64,000 bases of DNA from Xenorhabdus doucetiae. Lineage in GTDB: Bacteria > Pseudomonadota > Gammaproteobacteria > Enterobacterales > Enterobacteriaceae. The notes beneath the pieces were generated by a model, which did no database searches, was not told the DNA's origin, and saw only the letters and a list, made by a program, of their open reading frames with translations. The stretch lies in contig NZ_FO704550.1 in assembly GCF_000968195.1 (NCBI RefSeq), positions 1,674,001-1,738,000 on the forward strand, written 5' to 3'. Each line of letters starts with the position of its first letter. Position 1 is the first letter of the stretch. The translations under genes and the position numbers were made by a program. Of the stretch, positions 24,711 through 34,094 are shown piece after piece.

Positions 24711-25253
24711 ATGGATATTAAAACGTTATGTGATTTGTACCAATCAGGAAAAAAACTAAGATATCTTTTTTTCTGGGGGCATAAAACCGATCATTCCAAC
24801 CACATAACCAAATCTTGTTTAAGTCAGTGGTATCCAGCTCAATTTACTGTTGATGATGTAAAATATTCCAGTGCGGAACATTATATGATGGCAGGGAAAG
24901 CACGTTTGTTTAATGATCACGAAGTGCTGAAAAAAATTATCAATGCGAAAAATCCAGGGACAGCAAAAGCCTATGGGCGCGAAATTCGTGGGTTTAATCA
25001 GTCGATTTGGGATGAACATCGGTTGAAAATAGTGATTGCAGGAAATTTGGCAAAGTTTTCTCAAAACAAGCCATTGGCAGATTTTCTATTGAATACCGGG
25101 GATAAAATATTAGTTGAGGCTAGTCCTGTTGACCGTATTTGGGGGATCGGGTTATCAGAAGACACCCTTAATATCCATAATCCTCTGACGTGGGACGGTT
25201 TGAACTTATTAGGGTTTGCGCTGATGGCTGTGCGCGATAAGTTAAGGCCATAG
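24711..25253 (+). CDS. NADAR/YbiA-like N-glycosidase
   Basis: A 180-residue protein of the NADAR superfamily (LRYLFFWGHK, LSQWYPAQFTVDDVKYSSAEHYMMAGKARLFND, RIWGIGL, NPLTWDGLNLLGFALM in order). YbiA removes damaged riboflavin intermediates; other NADAR proteins remove ADP-ribose from guanine in DarT-type systems. Residues of the pocket (W, E in SAEHYMM, W in RIWGIG) are present. No DarT-like toxin is adjacent, so housekeeping repair is as likely as defence. Confidence 0.88.
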   Translation: MDIKTLCDLYQSGKKLRYLFFWGHKTDHSNHITKSCLSQWYPAQFTVDDVKYSSAEHYMMAGKARLFNDHEVLKKIINAKNPGTAKAYGREIRGFNQSIWDEHRLKIVIAGNLAKFSQNKPLADFLLNTGDKILVEASPVDRIWGIGLSEDTLNIHNPLTWDGLNLLGFALMAVRDKLRP

Positions 25254-25603
25254 GTTAAAATATATAGAGTCTAATTTGATAGGCTCTATGCCTTTGCTAC
25301 ATCAAATTTTACATTTCGAGCCAATTAATAATTATAAACTAATCAATTTTTTCTGTTATAGAAAAAGAAATAGATAGTTATTATTCTGTACCTAATGAAT
25401 ATCTTTCAGGGTTGTTTATAACTGATTGATTTCAGGTTATAGTGGCCAATTGCAAAGCAATAACTTGAAGAATTCATAGGGGATCTCCTATTTCATTTTT
25501 TGGGAAATAACAATTATCAGGGAGTGATGAGATCTCTAGTTCAACATAATTCATTTCCTATTAACAAAAAACATCCCATTTATACTGCTAAAGGAACTTA
25601 ATT
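25254..25603. other. Intergenic stretch, no gene seen
   Basis: 350 bp, AT-rich, with no convincing ORF, RNA or repeat. Its last bases carry the AAGGAAC RBS of the thioesterase gene. Confidence 0.5.
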
Positions 25604-26377
25604 TTGTCTGATTCAGTTTTATTTTCTGCGATTAAAAGGCCAGACGCTGGAGTGCAGCTATTATTTCTGCATCACGCTGGCGGCTCTTGTTTTTCCTACA
25701 TCGAGTTAGCTCATAAGTTATCGGAATTTATTGAGGTTTATTGTCTGGAACTTGCAGGCAGAGGGATGCGTGTTTCCGAGCCTTTTCAGGTGGATATTGA
25801 AACTGTTTTATCTGATATTCTTGTTTCAATAAAGCGTTTAAGGTTAGGGGAAGATAAACCTTTATTACTGTTTGGACACAGTTTGGGGGCAGAACTGGCG
25901 TATCAGGTTACCCGTAGGCTTGAGAATGAATTACCCAAAAGACAGTTAGCACTTATTATCTCTGCCCGTAGTTTTAGTGATCCTGAAGGTTTCAAACATG
26001 AGCCATGTGAGGAATATTCTGACTCCTATGTTTTGAATATCCTTGAGCAATGTGAGGGGACACCGGCAGATGTTCTTGCTAACCCCGAATTGCGTAATTA
26101 TGTGATCGAAATAATGAAAAATGATCTTATCTTGCTGGATTCTTTATCTCGATTACCGAAGGTGAAGTTGAATGTCCCTGCTTATGTACTCGGAGGTGAT
26201 CGGGATAATAGAGTTCCTGTTTCTCGGTTGGCGGAATGGTGGCAAGTGTTACCTGCATCAGTAAAACACCAAATTTTCACAGGAGGGCATTTTTACTTGT
26301 TCAATAATAACGAGATGATTTCTTGGCTTGAAAAACAGGCCAGAGAGCTAGCGGGCAAATTTAAGCTTATAATCTAA
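25604..26377 (+). CDS. Type II thioesterase (GrsT-like)
   Basis: A 257-residue alpha/beta hydrolase of the external thioesterase family that clears stalled acyl groups from NRPS/PKS carrier proteins. Motifs: LFLHHAGGSCFSY (oxyanion region), nucleophile elbow GHSLGA, acid in GGDRDNRVP and His in TGGHFYLFN. The start is TTG at 25604 with AAGGAAC 6 bp before. No NRPS or PKS module is in the window, so its partner lies elsewhere. First of three successive hydrolase genes. Confidence 0.88.
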   Translation: MSDSVLFSAIKRPDAGVQLLFLHHAGGSCFSYIELAHKLSEFIEVYCLELAGRGMRVSEPFQVDIETVLSDILVSIKRLRLGEDKPLLLFGHSLGAELAYQVTRRLENELPKRQLALIISARSFSDPEGFKHEPCEEYSDSYVLNILEQCEGTPADVLANPELRNYVIEIMKNDLILLDSLSRLPKVKLNVPAYVLGGDRDNRVPVSRLAEWWQVLPASVKHQIFTGGHFYLFNNNEMISWLEKQARELAGKFKLII

Positions 26378-26461
26378 GCAACTTATAAAACAGTAAATTG
26401 GAAGATTCATTGTATAAATATCTTATAAAATAAGTTTATACGCTATAGTAATGGGAAAGTC

Positions 26462-27289
26462 ATGATCGGATATCAAGAAAAGAAAATTACTGTCAACGGT
26501 GCTCAACTTGCGTATTTTCATGATCATGAGAATAATAAAACGCCTTTATTGTTTCTGCATGGTGCGTTGGCTGATAGTTGTATGTGGAATCGACATATGA
26601 TGGAGCTGGAAGATAGGGTATCGCCGATGGCTCTGAGTCTGCGTCATTTTGGTGGTTCTGCGAAAATAGGTGATTTTGGTATTGAAACACATGCTAATGA
26701 TGTTATTGAAGTAATCAGAAAAATAGGCTGTTCTCCGGTACATTTGGTTGCATGGTCTTATGGCGCTGATGTGGCATTATTGGCAGTATTAAAAGCACCT
26801 GAACTGTTTCGTAGCCTTTTTCTTTATGAGCTTGGATATCCATCTTATTTAACTGCGGACGAATTAGCACTATTTACGGCGGATGCTCAGGCTATGTTTG
26901 GCCCTTTATTTGAATTAGCAGGGAAAATAAAATTGCCTAAGATGGTGGAAATTTTGATTGATGGTTCAGGTAATCAAAAAGGTTATTTTTCCTCACAGCC
27001 TGAGGCTGTGCGCATGGCTCAGTTAGCCCAAGCAGATACGGTAATTAAGCAACTGAATCAGAATGAAAAACCCAATATAAATGCAAACGCACTGGCGACG
27101 ATAAAATTGCCTACCCATGTTGCTTATGGTGAATTCTCTCGTCCGTTGTTTCAGCTTGTTAGTGCGTCAGCAGCAAGAAACATTCCCAATTGCCAATCGG
27201 AAGTTATTACGGGGGTAACGCATATGTTTCCGATCGAGCAACCTGTCGTTTTCAGTACAAAGGTAAAGCATTTTATTCTGAGTGTATGA
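26462..27289 (+). CDS. Alpha/beta hydrolase
   Basis: A 275-residue hydrolase with HGAL oxyanion turn, nucleophile in AWSYGAD and His in GVTHMFP. The acid position is probably the Glu in AYGEFSR, unusual compared with Asp. It resembles the 3-oxoadipate enol-lactonase/haloperoxidase group only in general fold. Substrate unknown. GGGAAAG precedes the ATG. Confidence 0.85.
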   Translation: MIGYQEKKITVNGAQLAYFHDHENNKTPLLFLHGALADSCMWNRHMMELEDRVSPMALSLRHFGGSAKIGDFGIETHANDVIEVIRKIGCSPVHLVAWSYGADVALLAVLKAPELFRSLFLYELGYPSYLTADELALFTADAQAMFGPLFELAGKIKLPKMVEILIDGSGNQKGYFSSQPEAVRMAQLAQADTVIKQLNQNEKPNINANALATIKLPTHVAYGEFSRPLFQLVSASAARNIPNCQSEVITGVTHMFPIEQPVVFSTKVKHFILSV

Positions 27290-27408
27290 TTTAAACTGTG
27301 GCTAACTTATAAACATATACCCGATTATTGACTTATATTAGTCCCAATTTCTTAATAATTAGGTGTCTTACCTCCATAAATGGCTCAATGATTAAATAGG
27401 ATAAAGCA

Positions 27409-28011
27409 ATGGCATCAGAAAAAGTAAGCAGTAGCGGTCAGTTTTCTGGCAAAAAAATAATTATTATTCATGGATATACTGCTTCACCTTCATCTAATTG
27501 GTTCCCTTGGTTAAAAGAGAAACTTACTGAACAAGGTGCAGAAGTGTTCGTACCTGCAATGCCTGACACATCAGCCCCTAAACCTGAATCCTGGGCTAAG
27601 ATGTTGATGGATATCGTGCCGGTGGCAGATAAAAATTCGGTTTTTATTGGTCATAGTCTCGGTTGTATCGCGGTATTACGGCATTTAGAGTCAATATGTT
27701 CTCAGCACCTTCATATTGGTGGGTATATTTTGGTTTCTGGATTTGACTCTCCTCAAATCACCGTACCAGAATTGAATGCTTTTACTGTTGAGCCGTTAGA
27801 CTATGCTTTCTTGCGTCAAATAACCAAACAGCGTATTTCGCTTATTTCTTCTAATGATCAAATTGTTTCTCCACAATCCTCTTTGGATCTGGCTCATGCT
27901 TTACAAACAGAAGTGATTAATGTTGCTAATGCTGGACATTTTCTCGATAGGGATGGTTTTACTCGTTTGTCTCCCGTTTATGATATTTTGCAAAATATGT
28001 TATCAGAATAA
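27409..28011 (+). CDS. RBBP9/YdeN-type serine hydrolase
   Basis: A 200-residue small alpha/beta hydrolase. Features of the RBBP9/YdeN family: IIIIHGYTASPSSNWFPWLK, nucleophile GHSLGC, acid in SSNDQIVS and His in NAGHFLDRDGF. Cytosolic, substrate unknown. Third hydrolase in a row with short gaps (about 85-120 bp), possibly a unit with the upstream thioesterase. Confidence 0.88.
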   Translation: MASEKVSSSGQFSGKKIIIIHGYTASPSSNWFPWLKEKLTEQGAEVFVPAMPDTSAPKPESWAKMLMDIVPVADKNSVFIGHSLGCIAVLRHLESICSQHLHIGGYILVSGFDSPQITVPELNAFTVEPLDYAFLRQITKQRISLISSNDQIVSPQSSLDLAHALQTEVINVANAGHFLDRDGFTRLSPVYDILQNMLSE

Positions 28012-28241
28012 ATATAGATAAATGATATCTTATAACCCTCCAGTTTATTGGGTTTAATCTGGGGGGGATTAAATATAAAAGACCAGTGAGTTATTTTAAA
28101 TATGGTTTGTTGGCTATAAAATTTGACTATCATTTTAAACAGGGACAAGATAAGAATATATTTTGTGGTTCTTTTTTAACTTGCTTTATGCTGTTTGGGG
28201 TTTTGTATGACAGTATAAATATATTTACTAAGGAGTTAATT

Positions 28242-29021
28242 ATGGTGCCAACTTATTCTCCCATTACTTCTAATGTCAATAATGGTGATTTGGTTCATGT
28301 GGACTTTGAACACAAGATAGGAAAATATTCTGCCAAAGATTTCAAATCTGACTGGGGTATTTCACCGACTTTATCATCTGGTCTTAATCAGGGAAGATTA
28401 AATATCGTTATTGATCCTCAAAATGATAAAAACAAAGTGTTAGAGTTGACTTATCTTGCCAATACTGTCGGCTCTGAGGCCGGAACCTCATTTAATGTAC
28501 CGATTCATGGTGTGCATAAAGCGTTATGGTTGCAATATAGAGTGATGTTCAGTAAAGAATTTATGTGGGTTAAAGGTGGAAAACTACCGGGTTTGGCTGG
28601 TGGCGATCACCCATCAGGCTGTATCGATAATGACAGTTTCGATGGTTTTAGTAGTCGCTTGATGTGGAGAAAAGCAGGCGAGTTATTTGGTTATCTCTAT
28701 TATCCTGAAAAAAATGAACGATGCGGTGATTATATTAAATTAGAAACTTCGTTAAAGAAAAATACGTGGTATACCCTGACACAATATGTAAAACTAAATA
28801 ATATCGGCAAACACGATGGTATCTATATACAATATGTCGATAATCAAGAGGTTTTTAGAACAAACAGTCTTAAATTGAGAAATAAAAATGATGTTTTCAT
28901 TGATGCGATAAAATGGAGTTCTTTTTTCGGCGGCTCCACGCTGGATTGGGCTCCGCCAGTGGAACAATATGCTTATTTTGACGATTTTGTTGTTAGTGTT
29001 GGAAAGCCTGATAATATTTAA
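28242..29021 (+). CDS. PL14-like polysaccharide lyase domain protein
   Basis: About 259 residues of beta-jelly-roll sequence. Segments WLQYRVMFSKEFMWVKGGKLPGLAGG, GFSSRLMWRKAGELFGYLYYPE and IDAIKWSSFFGG...YFDDFVVSV (in parts) match the alginate-lyase-like PL14 group. The ATG at 28242 has AAGGAGTTAATT before it and is preferred over a GTG at 28086. There is no signal peptide from this start, which is odd for a lyase acting on outside polymers. Confidence 0.75.
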   Translation: MVPTYSPITSNVNNGDLVHVDFEHKIGKYSAKDFKSDWGISPTLSSGLNQGRLNIVIDPQNDKNKVLELTYLANTVGSEAGTSFNVPIHGVHKALWLQYRVMFSKEFMWVKGGKLPGLAGGDHPSGCIDNDSFDGFSSRLMWRKAGELFGYLYYPEKNERCGDYIKLETSLKKNTWYTLTQYVKLNNIGKHDGIYIQYVDNQEVFRTNSLKLRNKNDVFIDAIKWSSFFGGSTLDWAPPVEQYAYFDDFVVSVGKPDNI

Positions 29022-29094
29022 TCATTTCTTATCCTGTGAAAATAACCACGTGAGGATCTTGTGCGAATAACTTTTCAACATTAAGGTACATATT

Positions 29095-30237
29095 ATGATT
29101 ATTTCCGCTTCAACTGATTATCGGGTTGCAGCACAAGCTAAGTTACCGCCTTTTCTGTTCCATTATATTGATGGCGGAGCCTATGCAGAGCATACCCTTA
29201 AACGCAATACCGCCGATTTATCTGATATTGAGTTACGTCAGCGTGTGTTGAAAGATATGTCCGAATTGAGTCTGGAAACCAGCCTATTCGGAGAAAAAAT
29301 GTCAATGCCGGTGGCACTGGCGCCTGTTGGACTCACAGGAATGTATGCGCGTCGCGGCGAAGTACAGGCTGCGCGTGCCGCAGCCAAAAAAGGCATTCCA
29401 TTTACTTTATCGACAGTATCTGTATGCCCGATTGAAGAAGTCGCTCCCGCAATCGATCGCCCAATCTGGTTCCAGCTTTATGTACTGAAAGATCGTGGTT
29501 TTATGCGCAATGTCCTGGAAAGGGCGCAGGCTGCGGGAGTCAAAAATTTGGTATTTACCGTTGATATGCCAGTTCCTGGAGCGCGTTATCGGGATGCACA
29601 TTCTGGTATGAGTGGCCCGAATGCGGCTATGCGCCGTCTTTTGCAAGCGATAACGCATCCGCGATGGGCATGGGATGTGGGATTGTGGGGCAAGCCACAC
29701 GATCTGGGCAATATTTCCGTATATCGTGGTAAACCGACTAAATTGGAAGATTATATGGGTTGGTTAGGCAGTAATTTTGATTCCTCCATTTCATGGAAAG
29801 ATTTGGAGTGGATACGTGATTTCTGGAAGGGACCGATGATAATTAAAGGTATCCTCGATCCAGAAGATGCTAAAGATGCTGTCCGTTTTGGCGCTGATGG
29901 TATCGTGGTTTCAAATCATGGCGGACGCCAGCTTGATGGGGTTCTGTCAACGGCACGCGCCTTGCCTGCGATTGCGGATGCCGTCAAAAATGAGATTACC
30001 ATTCTTACTGATTCCGGTATTCGAACAGGATTGGATGTGGTGAGAATGATTGCTCTGGGGGCAGATAGTGTGTTATTGGGGCGTGCTTTTGTTTATGCGT
30101 TGGCAGCGGCAGGTGAAGCGGGGGTTTCCAATTTGCTGGATCTGATTGAGAAAGAGATGCGGGTGGCGATGACCTTAACCGGAGCGAGATCAATCTCGGA
30201 GATTAATGCGGATTTATTGGTCCGTAATCAAGGCTAA
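29095..30237 (+). CDS. lldD: FMN-dependent L-lactate dehydrogenase
   Basis: A 380-residue membrane-associated flavoenzyme oxidising L-lactate to pyruvate and passing electrons to quinone. Very close to E. coli LldD (MIISASTDYR, FHYIDGGAYAEHTL, LAPVGLTGMYARRGE). The catalytic His is in SNHGGRQLDG, and the flavin/phosphate segment is ALGADSVLLGRAF. It is about 16 residues shorter at the C-terminus than the E. coli enzyme. lldP and lldR, its usual partners, are absent here. Confidence 0.95.
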   Translation: MIISASTDYRVAAQAKLPPFLFHYIDGGAYAEHTLKRNTADLSDIELRQRVLKDMSELSLETSLFGEKMSMPVALAPVGLTGMYARRGEVQAARAAAKKGIPFTLSTVSVCPIEEVAPAIDRPIWFQLYVLKDRGFMRNVLERAQAAGVKNLVFTVDMPVPGARYRDAHSGMSGPNAAMRRLLQAITHPRWAWDVGLWGKPHDLGNISVYRGKPTKLEDYMGWLGSNFDSSISWKDLEWIRDFWKGPMIIKGILDPEDAKDAVRFGADGIVVSNHGGRQLDGVLSTARALPAIADAVKNEITILTDSGIRTGLDVVRMIALGADSVLLGRAFVYALAAAGEAGVSNLLDLIEKEMRVAMTLTGARSISEINADLLVRNQG

Positions 30238-30251
30238 TGGCTGCCATTGTT

Positions 30252-30277
30252 GGTCAGCAGAATATGCTCTGCTGACC
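30252..30277. terminator. Hairpin between lldD and DUF1543 gene
   Basis: Perfect 10-bp stem GGTCAGCAGA / TCTGCTGACC, loop ATATGC, between convergent genes. Confidence 0.7.
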
Positions 30278-30293
30278 CTATTAAATTAATCCT

Positions 30294-30800
30294 TTAAATA
30301 CCGATAGGGCGATATCCCTGCCATTCAGGTTTATCTGGCTGACCGTGAGGATTTTCAGTTAAATGGATGTGATAGCCATTGACTTGTCCAAGGAGCAAAC
30401 AGTCATCAACATCTTTCAGATTATCTTTATGTAATTGACCATAACCGGACAGTAAGCTTTCTTTCGCTTTTTCTTTTGCTTCTTCTACTGAGCTGGCGAC
30501 AAAGAACCCGAACTCATGCGCTTCTGCGAGCGAATCTTTTTGGTAACCACCAAGATTTACAAAGTAGAGTCGCATTTTTCCGTGATATTCTTGATGACTG
30601 ATTGCAATGTCATATCCATCAGCCCACGTTAAGGGCATATAACCATCCAGATGAAGTTTGTCTTTATCACCAAACCAAACTTCGCGTAACAGGGGATACG
30701 CTTCCTCTATTTTTTCGACTACCGCAAATTGGACATCGTGAACTTCAATATTGGATTTTCCAGCATTTCCACCAAGATAGAACATATATAATTGAGGCAT
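30294..30800 (-). CDS. DUF1543 domain protein
   Basis: A 168-residue cytosolic protein. The N-terminus LYMFYLGGNAGKSNIEVHDVQFAV is the DUF1543 signature, and the domain appears repeated (YFVNLGGY...EFGFFVASS). ATG at 30800 has TAGGGA upstream and gives the family start; the longer frame does not. Function unknown in the family. Confidence 0.8.
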   Translation of the reverse strand: MPQLYMFYLGGNAGKSNIEVHDVQFAVVEKIEEAYPLLREVWFGDKDKLHLDGYMPLTWADGYDIAISHQEYHGKMRLYFVNLGGYQKDSLAEAHEFGFFVASSVEEAKEKAKESLLSGYGQLHKDNLKDVDDCLLLGQVNGYHIHLTENPHGQPDKPEWQGYRPIGI

Positions 30801-30874
30801 TTTTTCCCTACTTATTCTTGTTAATAACACTTATCTACAGTGACTTTGTGCCGATTATTATTAAAAATAAGGCG

Positions 30875-31663
30875 TTATATATTCTCAAGCAGTATCTCAC
30901 CGTATGAAAAGAGTTTTGCTTTGCCTGTCAGATAAACACGATCTCCATCGATTCGACATAACATCTCACCCCCTCGTTCGGATAATTGACGGGCAAGAAG
31001 CTCAGTTTTATCAAGCCGCTTTCCCCAGAAAGGGGCAAGAACACAATGGCTGGAGCCAGTGACAGGATCTTCATCAACACCTTTGGCAGGCGCGAAATAG
31101 CGTGAAACAAAATCAGCGGATGAATCACCGAGAGCGGTAATAGTCAGTCCTGGCAAGGGCAGGGCAGCAATCTTAGCAAAATCAGGTTGAGTATGGGTTA
31201 TTTGCTCTACGGAATCCAAAACACAAATATAGCGATCATGTGAAGCAAACACGGCAGAAACATTTTGTCCCAGAGCATCTTGGATAACAGGAATGAGGGC
31301 GTTTTCTTCATGGCAATCGGTGATAGGAAAATCCAATGTAAAAATGCCATCTTGGTGAGAAACGCGGAGTTCACCAGAGCGGCTCTTGAATGTAAGGGAT
31401 TTATCTTGAATATTGCGGTGGGCTATAAGGACAAACGCGGTCGCCAATGTTGCATGCCCACATAAATCTACTTCGACTTTAGGTGTAAACCAACGCAGAT
31501 GGTTTTCTACTAAAAAAGCAGTTTCAGGAAGGCCAATTTCAGCAGCAAGAGAAATGAGTGTTTCATCCTCTGGCCATTTGTCCAGTAAAACAACAGCAGC
31601 AGGATTGCCTGAAAACAATTTTTCTGTGAAGGCATCGACATGATAAATAGGGTATGAATGCAT
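30875..31663 (-). CDS. PhzF-family epimerase/isomerase
   Basis: A 262-residue protein of the PhzF superfamily (diaminopimelate-epimerase fold). Signatures: YHVDAFTEKLFSGNPAAVVLL, GLPETAF with the catalytic Glu, LRWFTPKVEVDLCGHATLA, DEDPVTGSSHCVLAPFW. PhzF itself acts in phenazine synthesis, but no phz genes are nearby, so this is probably a general isomerase. The start is taken at 31663, in the SYPIYHVDAF frame. Confidence 0.9.
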   Translation of the reverse strand: MHSYPIYHVDAFTEKLFSGNPAAVVLLDKWPEDETLISLAAEIGLPETAFLVENHLRWFTPKVEVDLCGHATLATAFVLIAHRNIQDKSLTFKSRSGELRVSHQDGIFTLDFPITDCHEENALIPVIQDALGQNVSAVFASHDRYICVLDSVEQITHTQPDFAKIAALPLPGLTITALGDSSADFVSRYFAPAKGVDEDPVTGSSHCVLAPFWGKRLDKTELLARQLSERGGEMLCRIDGDRVYLTGKAKLFSYGEILLENI

Positions 31664-31837
31664 CAGAATCTCACTTATTTTTTTATAATGGAAAACCGTA
31701 TACAGCATGTTGAAATGATATTGATTTGTAAAGAGTTATCTTATTTGGCTGCAAAACATACAGAAATTAGCATGTTGACCTCAGGTAATAATGATTATTA
31801 AATAGTAATTCGTTGTTACCATTCCCTAAGGAAAGAG

Positions 31838-32281
31838 ATGAAAATCAAAGGAACCTATTGCCTATTTTTTATTTTGTCAGTCTGCTTTTCTCAAGCCTTG
31901 GCTTTTGATTTGAGCTACAAAAGCGACATACCAGCGGATAACAAACCCTCAGAAGAGTATCTGAAAAAGAGAAACAATTTAGATCATGGACATTGGAATA
32001 CGGAGAAACTGGCTGAAGATAATGCCTTGGCCGAGAAGCGGGAGGATGAACTAAAAGAATATCATGATAAATTTAAGCAGAAAAATGACGTGAAATTTCC
32101 TTTTGATTGGGGTGAACTACATCTTAAGACTTCTCCCTATATGGAAAACAACCAATTTATGCAGCACCTTAGAGAACAGACTAAACGCCATTGCTATAGA
32201 GAAACAAGGCAAAAGTTAGAGAAAGAGCAGGGGAATGGCTATTCCTATGCTGATATCGCTGATACTTGTGGTTATTATTAA
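31838..32281 (+). CDS. Secreted/periplasmic hypothetical protein
   Basis: A 147-residue protein with a clear signal peptide (KIKGTYCLFFILSVCFSQALA, cleavage after ALA). The mature part is charged and mainly helical (LAEKREDELKEYHDKFKQ) with two Cys near the end (HCYRE, DTCGYY) that could pair. AAGGAAAGAG lies upstream. No family recognised. Confidence 0.75.
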   Translation: MKIKGTYCLFFILSVCFSQALAFDLSYKSDIPADNKPSEEYLKKRNNLDHGHWNTEKLAEDNALAEKREDELKEYHDKFKQKNDVKFPFDWGELHLKTSPYMENNQFMQHLREQTKRHCYRETRQKLEKEQGNGYSYADIADTCGYY

Positions 32282-32486
32282 TCAGATTATCCCATTGTTA
32301 ATAAAGAATTAAATTTATCTTTGAGGCTGGACAAAAACTGTGAAATAGTGTGCAAGGCTGCTGGAAGATAGCGAAAGGATTCGCAAAGTTAGCAGTCACT
32401 GGCGTGGCAATGCAGTCACCCAGCAGTTGTGGGTGAAAGACTTTCGCAGGAATGTGTGAGCCCTTTGAACCATGCTAAGGAACGGT
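32282..32486. other. Structured intergenic region, unassigned
   Basis: 205 bp between convergent genes with several local pairings: GCGAA/TTCGC, CTGCTGG/CCAGCAG, CGAAAG/CTTTCG, CACCC/GGGTG. It may hold a small RNA, but I cannot match it to a known family. Confidence 0.3.
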
Positions 32487-32941
32487 TTAAAACTGACTAA
32501 TCAGTAAGTTAACAGCTAATGCTATAAATATTAAACATGTAATTTTATTAAGGGCAGTTTGTATTGATGGGTTATTGGATATAGCACTATTTAAAAAGCC
32601 GGACAAATAGGATATTAGTGCAAATACAATAAAAGCAATACAAACAAATAGTAAACCTAGACATAATAGTTGCAGAGAGACTGGAATGGCATTCACATTA
32701 TTAGTGGTAAATTGAGGAAAGAAAGCCAGAAAGAAAATAATAACTTTGGGATTCGATAAGTTCATTATCAAACCTTTTTTAATAAGTTTTTTATTATCGT
32801 TAAAATTTTCAGTATTGCCTTTAACCTGAATAGGTTTGGCTTTAAAGGCACCCCAAGCCAGATAACTTAAATAAAATGCGCCAAATAATTTGATAATTTC
32901 AAAGATTACCGTATTGGATCGTAATAGTGCTGAAACTCCTA

Positions 32942-34094
32942 AATGGCTTGCCAAAATGGTAGGAGTCTCAAAGAAACTCAGTCCTATTTTTGCGAATGTC
33001 TTGATTGCAATAAAAGAAACCGCAAAAGGAAGGACTGAGTTATGCTTATCTTACCACCAACCTCCCGAAATGAACGGCGCCAGATGAAAAAAGTCGTTCA
33101 AAAAACCACAGATAAAAATTATGCCCGCCGGATCATGGGCATACTCTGGTTATGCCAAGGAGAGCCGGTCTCCCAAGTGGCCGATAAACTGTGTTGCGCT
33201 GAGTCTTCTGTCTGGCGCTGGATTAAGCGGTTTAGGGAGCTGGGATGGATGGGGTTACTCAGTTTACCGGCAGGCCGCCATACCCGATGGCATTTAACCC
33301 CACTTTGGCCTTTTCTGTCTTATCTATTGGAACATTCTCCCCAACAGTTCGGTTATCTCGGTTCCCGATGGAGCCTGGCCTTTTTTGTATTTTTAATCAA
33401 AAGGTTACTTAATATCACCCTTTCAATGAGCACGCTTTACCGTTATTTCCGTCAACAAGGGATTGTCTGGAGAAGAGCGGCCCCGACAGTCAAGTTACCC
33501 GATCCGGAATATGAAGAAAAAATGGCCCGCATTACCGAAGCGCTTTCCCGGGCGTCAGAGAAACATCCTGTTGTTTATGAAGATGAAGTGGATATTCACT
33601 TGAACCCGAAAATCGGGGCGGGCTGGTATTTTAAAGGCCAGCAAAAACGCATTAATACGCCGGGTAAAAATCAAAAATACTACGTTGCGGGTTGTCTTGA
33701 TGTCCGGACCAACAAAATTGTTTTTACGGGTTACATGAAGAAAAGCGCTCAATTATTTATCAATACGTTAGAAGAATTAAAACGCCAATATCGTCACGCA
33801 GAAACGCTCACCGTGATTTTAGACAACTACATTATTCATAAAAGTAAGTCAGTAAAAGCGTGGTTACGACAGAATCCAAGCGTGACACTTTTATTCCTTC
33901 CGGTTTATTCGCCCTGGTTGAACAAAATAGAGCGGTTATGGCAATCGTTACATGAAACGGTTACCCGTAATCATGGTTGCCAATTTATGTGGCAACTGAT
34001 TAAAAATGTGAAAATTTTTTTAAAAACGGCGTCAGGAAAAAAGACGTTGAAAGGAATCAGAAATATCAGAGTCTCAGCATTATGAAAAGGCATT
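32942..34094 (+). mobile_element. IS630-family element, copy B
   Basis: 1153 bp inserted at a TA dinucleotide duplicated as 32940-32941 and 34095-34096. End repeats are imperfect: AATGGCTTGCC... against AATGCCTTTTC... (reverse complement of the right end), both reaching GAGTCTC/GAGACTC about 25 bp in. Exact edges are confirmed by restored reading of the interrupted LysE gene. It differs from copy A in sequence and in having one long frame. Confidence 0.9.
33042..34085 (+). CDS. IS630-family transposase
   Basis: A 347-residue single-frame transposase. The N-terminal HTH is in VSQVADKLCCAESSVWRWIKRFRELGW. The catalytic DDE reads VVYEDEVDIHLNP, LTVILDNYIIHKS and YSPWLNKIERLWQSLH. It appears intact. 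Its start overlaps the left part of the element; a later start at the residue MKKVV is possible. Confidence 0.92.
   Translation: MLILPPTSRNERRQMKKVVQKTTDKNYARRIMGILWLCQGEPVSQVADKLCCAESSVWRWIKRFRELGWMGLLSLPAGRHTRWHLTPLWPFLSYLLEHSPQQFGYLGSRWSLAFFVFLIKRLLNITLSMSTLYRYFRQQGIVWRRAAPTVKLPDPEYEEKMARITEALSRASEKHPVVYEDEVDIHLNPKIGAGWYFKGQQKRINTPGKNQKYYVAGCLDVRTNKIVFTGYMKKSAQLFINTLEELKRQYRHAETLTVILDNYIIHKSKSVKAWLRQNPSVTLLFLPVYSPWLNKIERLWQSLHETVTRNHGCQFMWQLIKNVKIFLKTASGKKTLKGIRNIRVSAL

Noticed and set aside
28086..28241. Upstream GTG start for the PL14-like gene
   Set aside because: The extra residues give neither a signal peptide nor similarity, and a strong AAGGAG precedes the ATG at 28242.
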